The notes beneath the pieces are model-generated. The model was not told the origin of the DNA. It saw nothing but the letters and a program-made list of their open reading frames with translations, and made no database searches. This document shows positions 26,001 through 26,344 of a stretch of 26,344 nt of DNA, piece after piece. Location: contig CAZFER010000084.1 of assembly GCA_964517495.1 (NCBI GenBank), forward strand, positions 1 through 26,344, written 5' to 3'. The position numbers and the translations under genes were made by a program. The stretch comes from CAZFER01 sp964517495. GTDB lineage: Bacteria > Hinthialibacterota > Hinthialibacteria > Hinthialibacterales > Hinthialibacteraceae. How positions within the stretch are numbered: the first letter of the stretch is position 1; each line of letters begins with the position of its first letter.

Positions 26001-26344
26001 GAGCACCCCTCCCATTCTGTTGGATGGTGTTGCGCCCAATACGATAGTGTTGACCTTTGATTCAAGTTGGCGTGATGAAGATGCCCAGAAAGTCAATATT
26101 ACGGTTACCTATGATGATGGTGATCCTATTGAAGTACTTCGCTGGGTTTCCAATCCAGCCGATTCCCCGAATTTCCACAATGATGCTCCCAACGAAACCA
26201 TTTCCGTTCCATTGAACAATCCTGCTGGTGCCTCCCAAATGGTGGTAGCCTTCGGAATGTTGGATGCTGGAAATGACTGGTGGTGGGCCATCGATAATAT
26301 TGTTATCACCGATGAAACATCGGTTGATGCATGGTCCTTGTACT
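23053..26344 (+). CDS. Large secreted repeat protein (partial, runs off window)
   Basis: The frame is open from ATG 23053 to the window end, at least 1,097 codons. AGGAG is about 11 nt upstream. The signal peptide is MVSFKRMSMLSILIALSVVW… with cleavage near PAMG/Q (residue 26). Layout: jelly-roll-like module 1 (about 34-235); an NEW3/DUF11-like sandwich (about 250-336, ending WTMSGFSGTQTLTYEA); a concanavalin-like region resembling DUF1349 (about 350-532, DIWGSADGMHFAFLEV, KCGLMVRD); a second such sandwich (about 556-646, WTLSGASGEQTLTYDA); then modules 2 (667-869) and 3 (881-1086). No catalytic motif is visible in the part seen; an enzyme domain or anchor could lie beyond the edge. Adhesive or carbohydrate-binding roles are plausible but unproven. 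Confidence 0.85.
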   Translation, partial: MVSFKRMSMLSILIALSVVWVGPAMGQGQVLLSEDFDSLPLGPFPTEGGGDGTDWTDTPPAGWVIDNSQMTAEGRPDWQGWRIADALAWAQVDDQNRSDFSLAKGAAVIADPDEWDDQNSPASTGRFNSFIRTPSISLSGVSATNGTIQFYSSWRPYAAQTGTVTVSFNGGAPVEVLHFSSDPNSPNYKDDNSRNEFIRVPFEIPSNASNMVVTWGLENSGNDWWWAFDNVVIVTGHGSPSVTRSFESPLFEADSPVAVTLDMVLETGWSNTSVVEMLPPGWTAQNISHGGFFADEKIHWTMSGFSGTQTLTYEAVSPASPADSVTITGMVNGAFEVMGEGKLSLIRPIGMFSNHTDVGNIGGATGSAEYDEGRNEYIITGSGSDIWGSADGMHFAFLEVNGAFSFKVDEIFVEVGNGDPEWTKCGLMVRDNLTPGSANAFAMLHGTDNEYRPQHRPSQDGGSAGNPPDLGFGFHFGAIELERIGNQVNYYYIDSETGDRTLHSSAAINDLQDPVFLGLAVTSHSNGQLSSGYFTNPQFTPYIFEASRDLPAEFAWRETLKGIKLTVNIYEGETANITITETAPEGWSISNVAASTGDTNVSGNEITWTLSGASGEQTLTYDATPPGEDLAGNWSGVAVSGAINATVIGPNKSFANPPSNFQTIFFEDFEGLASLLGPAEYENHGDGTDWTHTPPEGWKIDNNVPANGAPEWEGWSFADKDFWVNTDGQRREEFTRGKGIVAVVDPDEWDDQSGHDPGTYNSSLSTPPISIPEEAESVILTFDSSWRPEDDQKARLEVAFDGGGKIEIFNWVSDAGASDFKDDNSTNEALFVPIEVPQGASEMVITWTMYDAGNDWWWTIDNIKVAVEGLPMQPVAFPYSENFESVSLGPNREEGVSGDAVWSNVPPSGWSVDNSGVYGADQGLGVDEWIGWTFADKDWWIEAAGDQQRSQFTNGGGTVAIADPDEWDDKDSPGDSGVFTSFLSTPPILLDGVAPNTIVLTFDSSWRDEDAQKVNITVTYDDGDPIEVLRWVSNPADSPNFHNDAPNETISVPLNNPAGASQMVVAFGMLDAGNDWWWAIDNIVITDETSVDAWSLY
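23152..23757 (+). repeat. Secreted-protein module, copy 1
   Basis: About 202 residues. Signatures: EDFDSLPLGP at the start, TDWTDTPPAGWVIDNS, DPDEWDDQNSP, FYSSWRP, and NSGNDWWWAFDNVVI at the end. It is the most diverged of the three copies: WQGWRIADALAW replaces the W-x-G-W-x-F-A-D-K-D of the others. Confidence 0.85.
25051..25659 (+). repeat. Secreted-protein module, copy 2
   Basis: About 203 residues. Signatures: EDFEGL, TDWTHTPPEGWKIDNN, WEGWSFADKDFW, DPDEWDDQSG, FDSSWRP and DAGNDWWWTIDNIKV. Confidence 0.88.
25693..26310 (+). repeat. Secreted-protein module, copy 3
   Basis: About 206 residues, following copy 2 after an 11-residue linker. Signatures: ENFESVSLGP, VPPSGWSVDNS, WIGWTFADKDWW, DPDEWDDKDSP, FDSSWRD and DAGNDWWWAIDNIVI. 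The coding frame continues to the window edge. Confidence 0.88.

Noticed and set aside
1..26344. CRISPR arrays, tRNA or rRNA genes, intact IS elements, phage genes
   Set aside because: I saw no regularly spaced direct repeats, no cloverleaf-like sequence in the short spacers and no complete transposase or structural phage gene.

Overview
The window looks like a chromosomal segment of a diderm, free-living bacterium of moderate GC (my estimate, mid-40s %). It contains long secreted modular proteins, a type IV pilin-like pseudopilin, an AlgI/AlgJ-type polysaccharide O-acetylation pair and MqnD of the futalosine menaquinone route. The mix of CotH/lamin-tail giants, pseudopilins and large jelly-roll surface proteins resembles Planctomycetota/Verrucomicrobiota relatives or candidate phyla such as Sumerlaeota or Hydrogenedentota. 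This placement is inference from gene style, not from a marker phylogeny.

Layout. Positions 1-381 hold debris: the edge of an IS transposase abutting a beheaded Phd-type antitoxin and a truncated VapC-like PIN toxin. Next come glgB (+) and, convergently, a gene of about 1,850 codons for a secreted CotH/LTD/PA14 protein (-). A tandem-GNAT acetyltransferase (+) and an exported O-methyltransferase-like protein (-) converge on a strong hairpin terminator. A relic of a HepT-like (DUF86) toxin lies in the following spacer. An NYN ribonuclease fused to a cold-shock-like domain (+) converges with mtnA (-), which is divergent from rsmA across a spacer carrying an imperfect palindrome.

From 12153 to 20230 everything reads rightward: rsmA, a large glycoside-hydrolase-like putative lipoprotein, mqnD, an AlgI-like MBOAT O-acyltransferase and an AlgJ/AlgX-like partner. 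An Rpn-family PD-(D/E)XK nuclease gene (-) follows, with an in-gene 12-bp tandem repeat. Then come a small two-helix membrane protein resembling one half of GspF/PilC, a methyltransferase pseudogene, a GspG-like pseudopilin, and a secreted repeat protein that runs off the right edge with at least three ~200-residue modules.

Functionally, the window mixes housekeeping (rRNA dimethylation, methionine salvage, menaquinone, glycogen branching) with a strong envelope theme: polysaccharide acetylation, a surface glycosidase and giant secreted proteins. Three separate relic loci show repeated gain and decay of small accessory genes. I see no CRISPR array, tRNA, rRNA or intact mobile element, and no complete known defence island. 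The least-described parts are the mini-GspF/pseudopilin/giant-protein neighbourhood at the right end and the exported methyltransferase with an altered metal-site motif.
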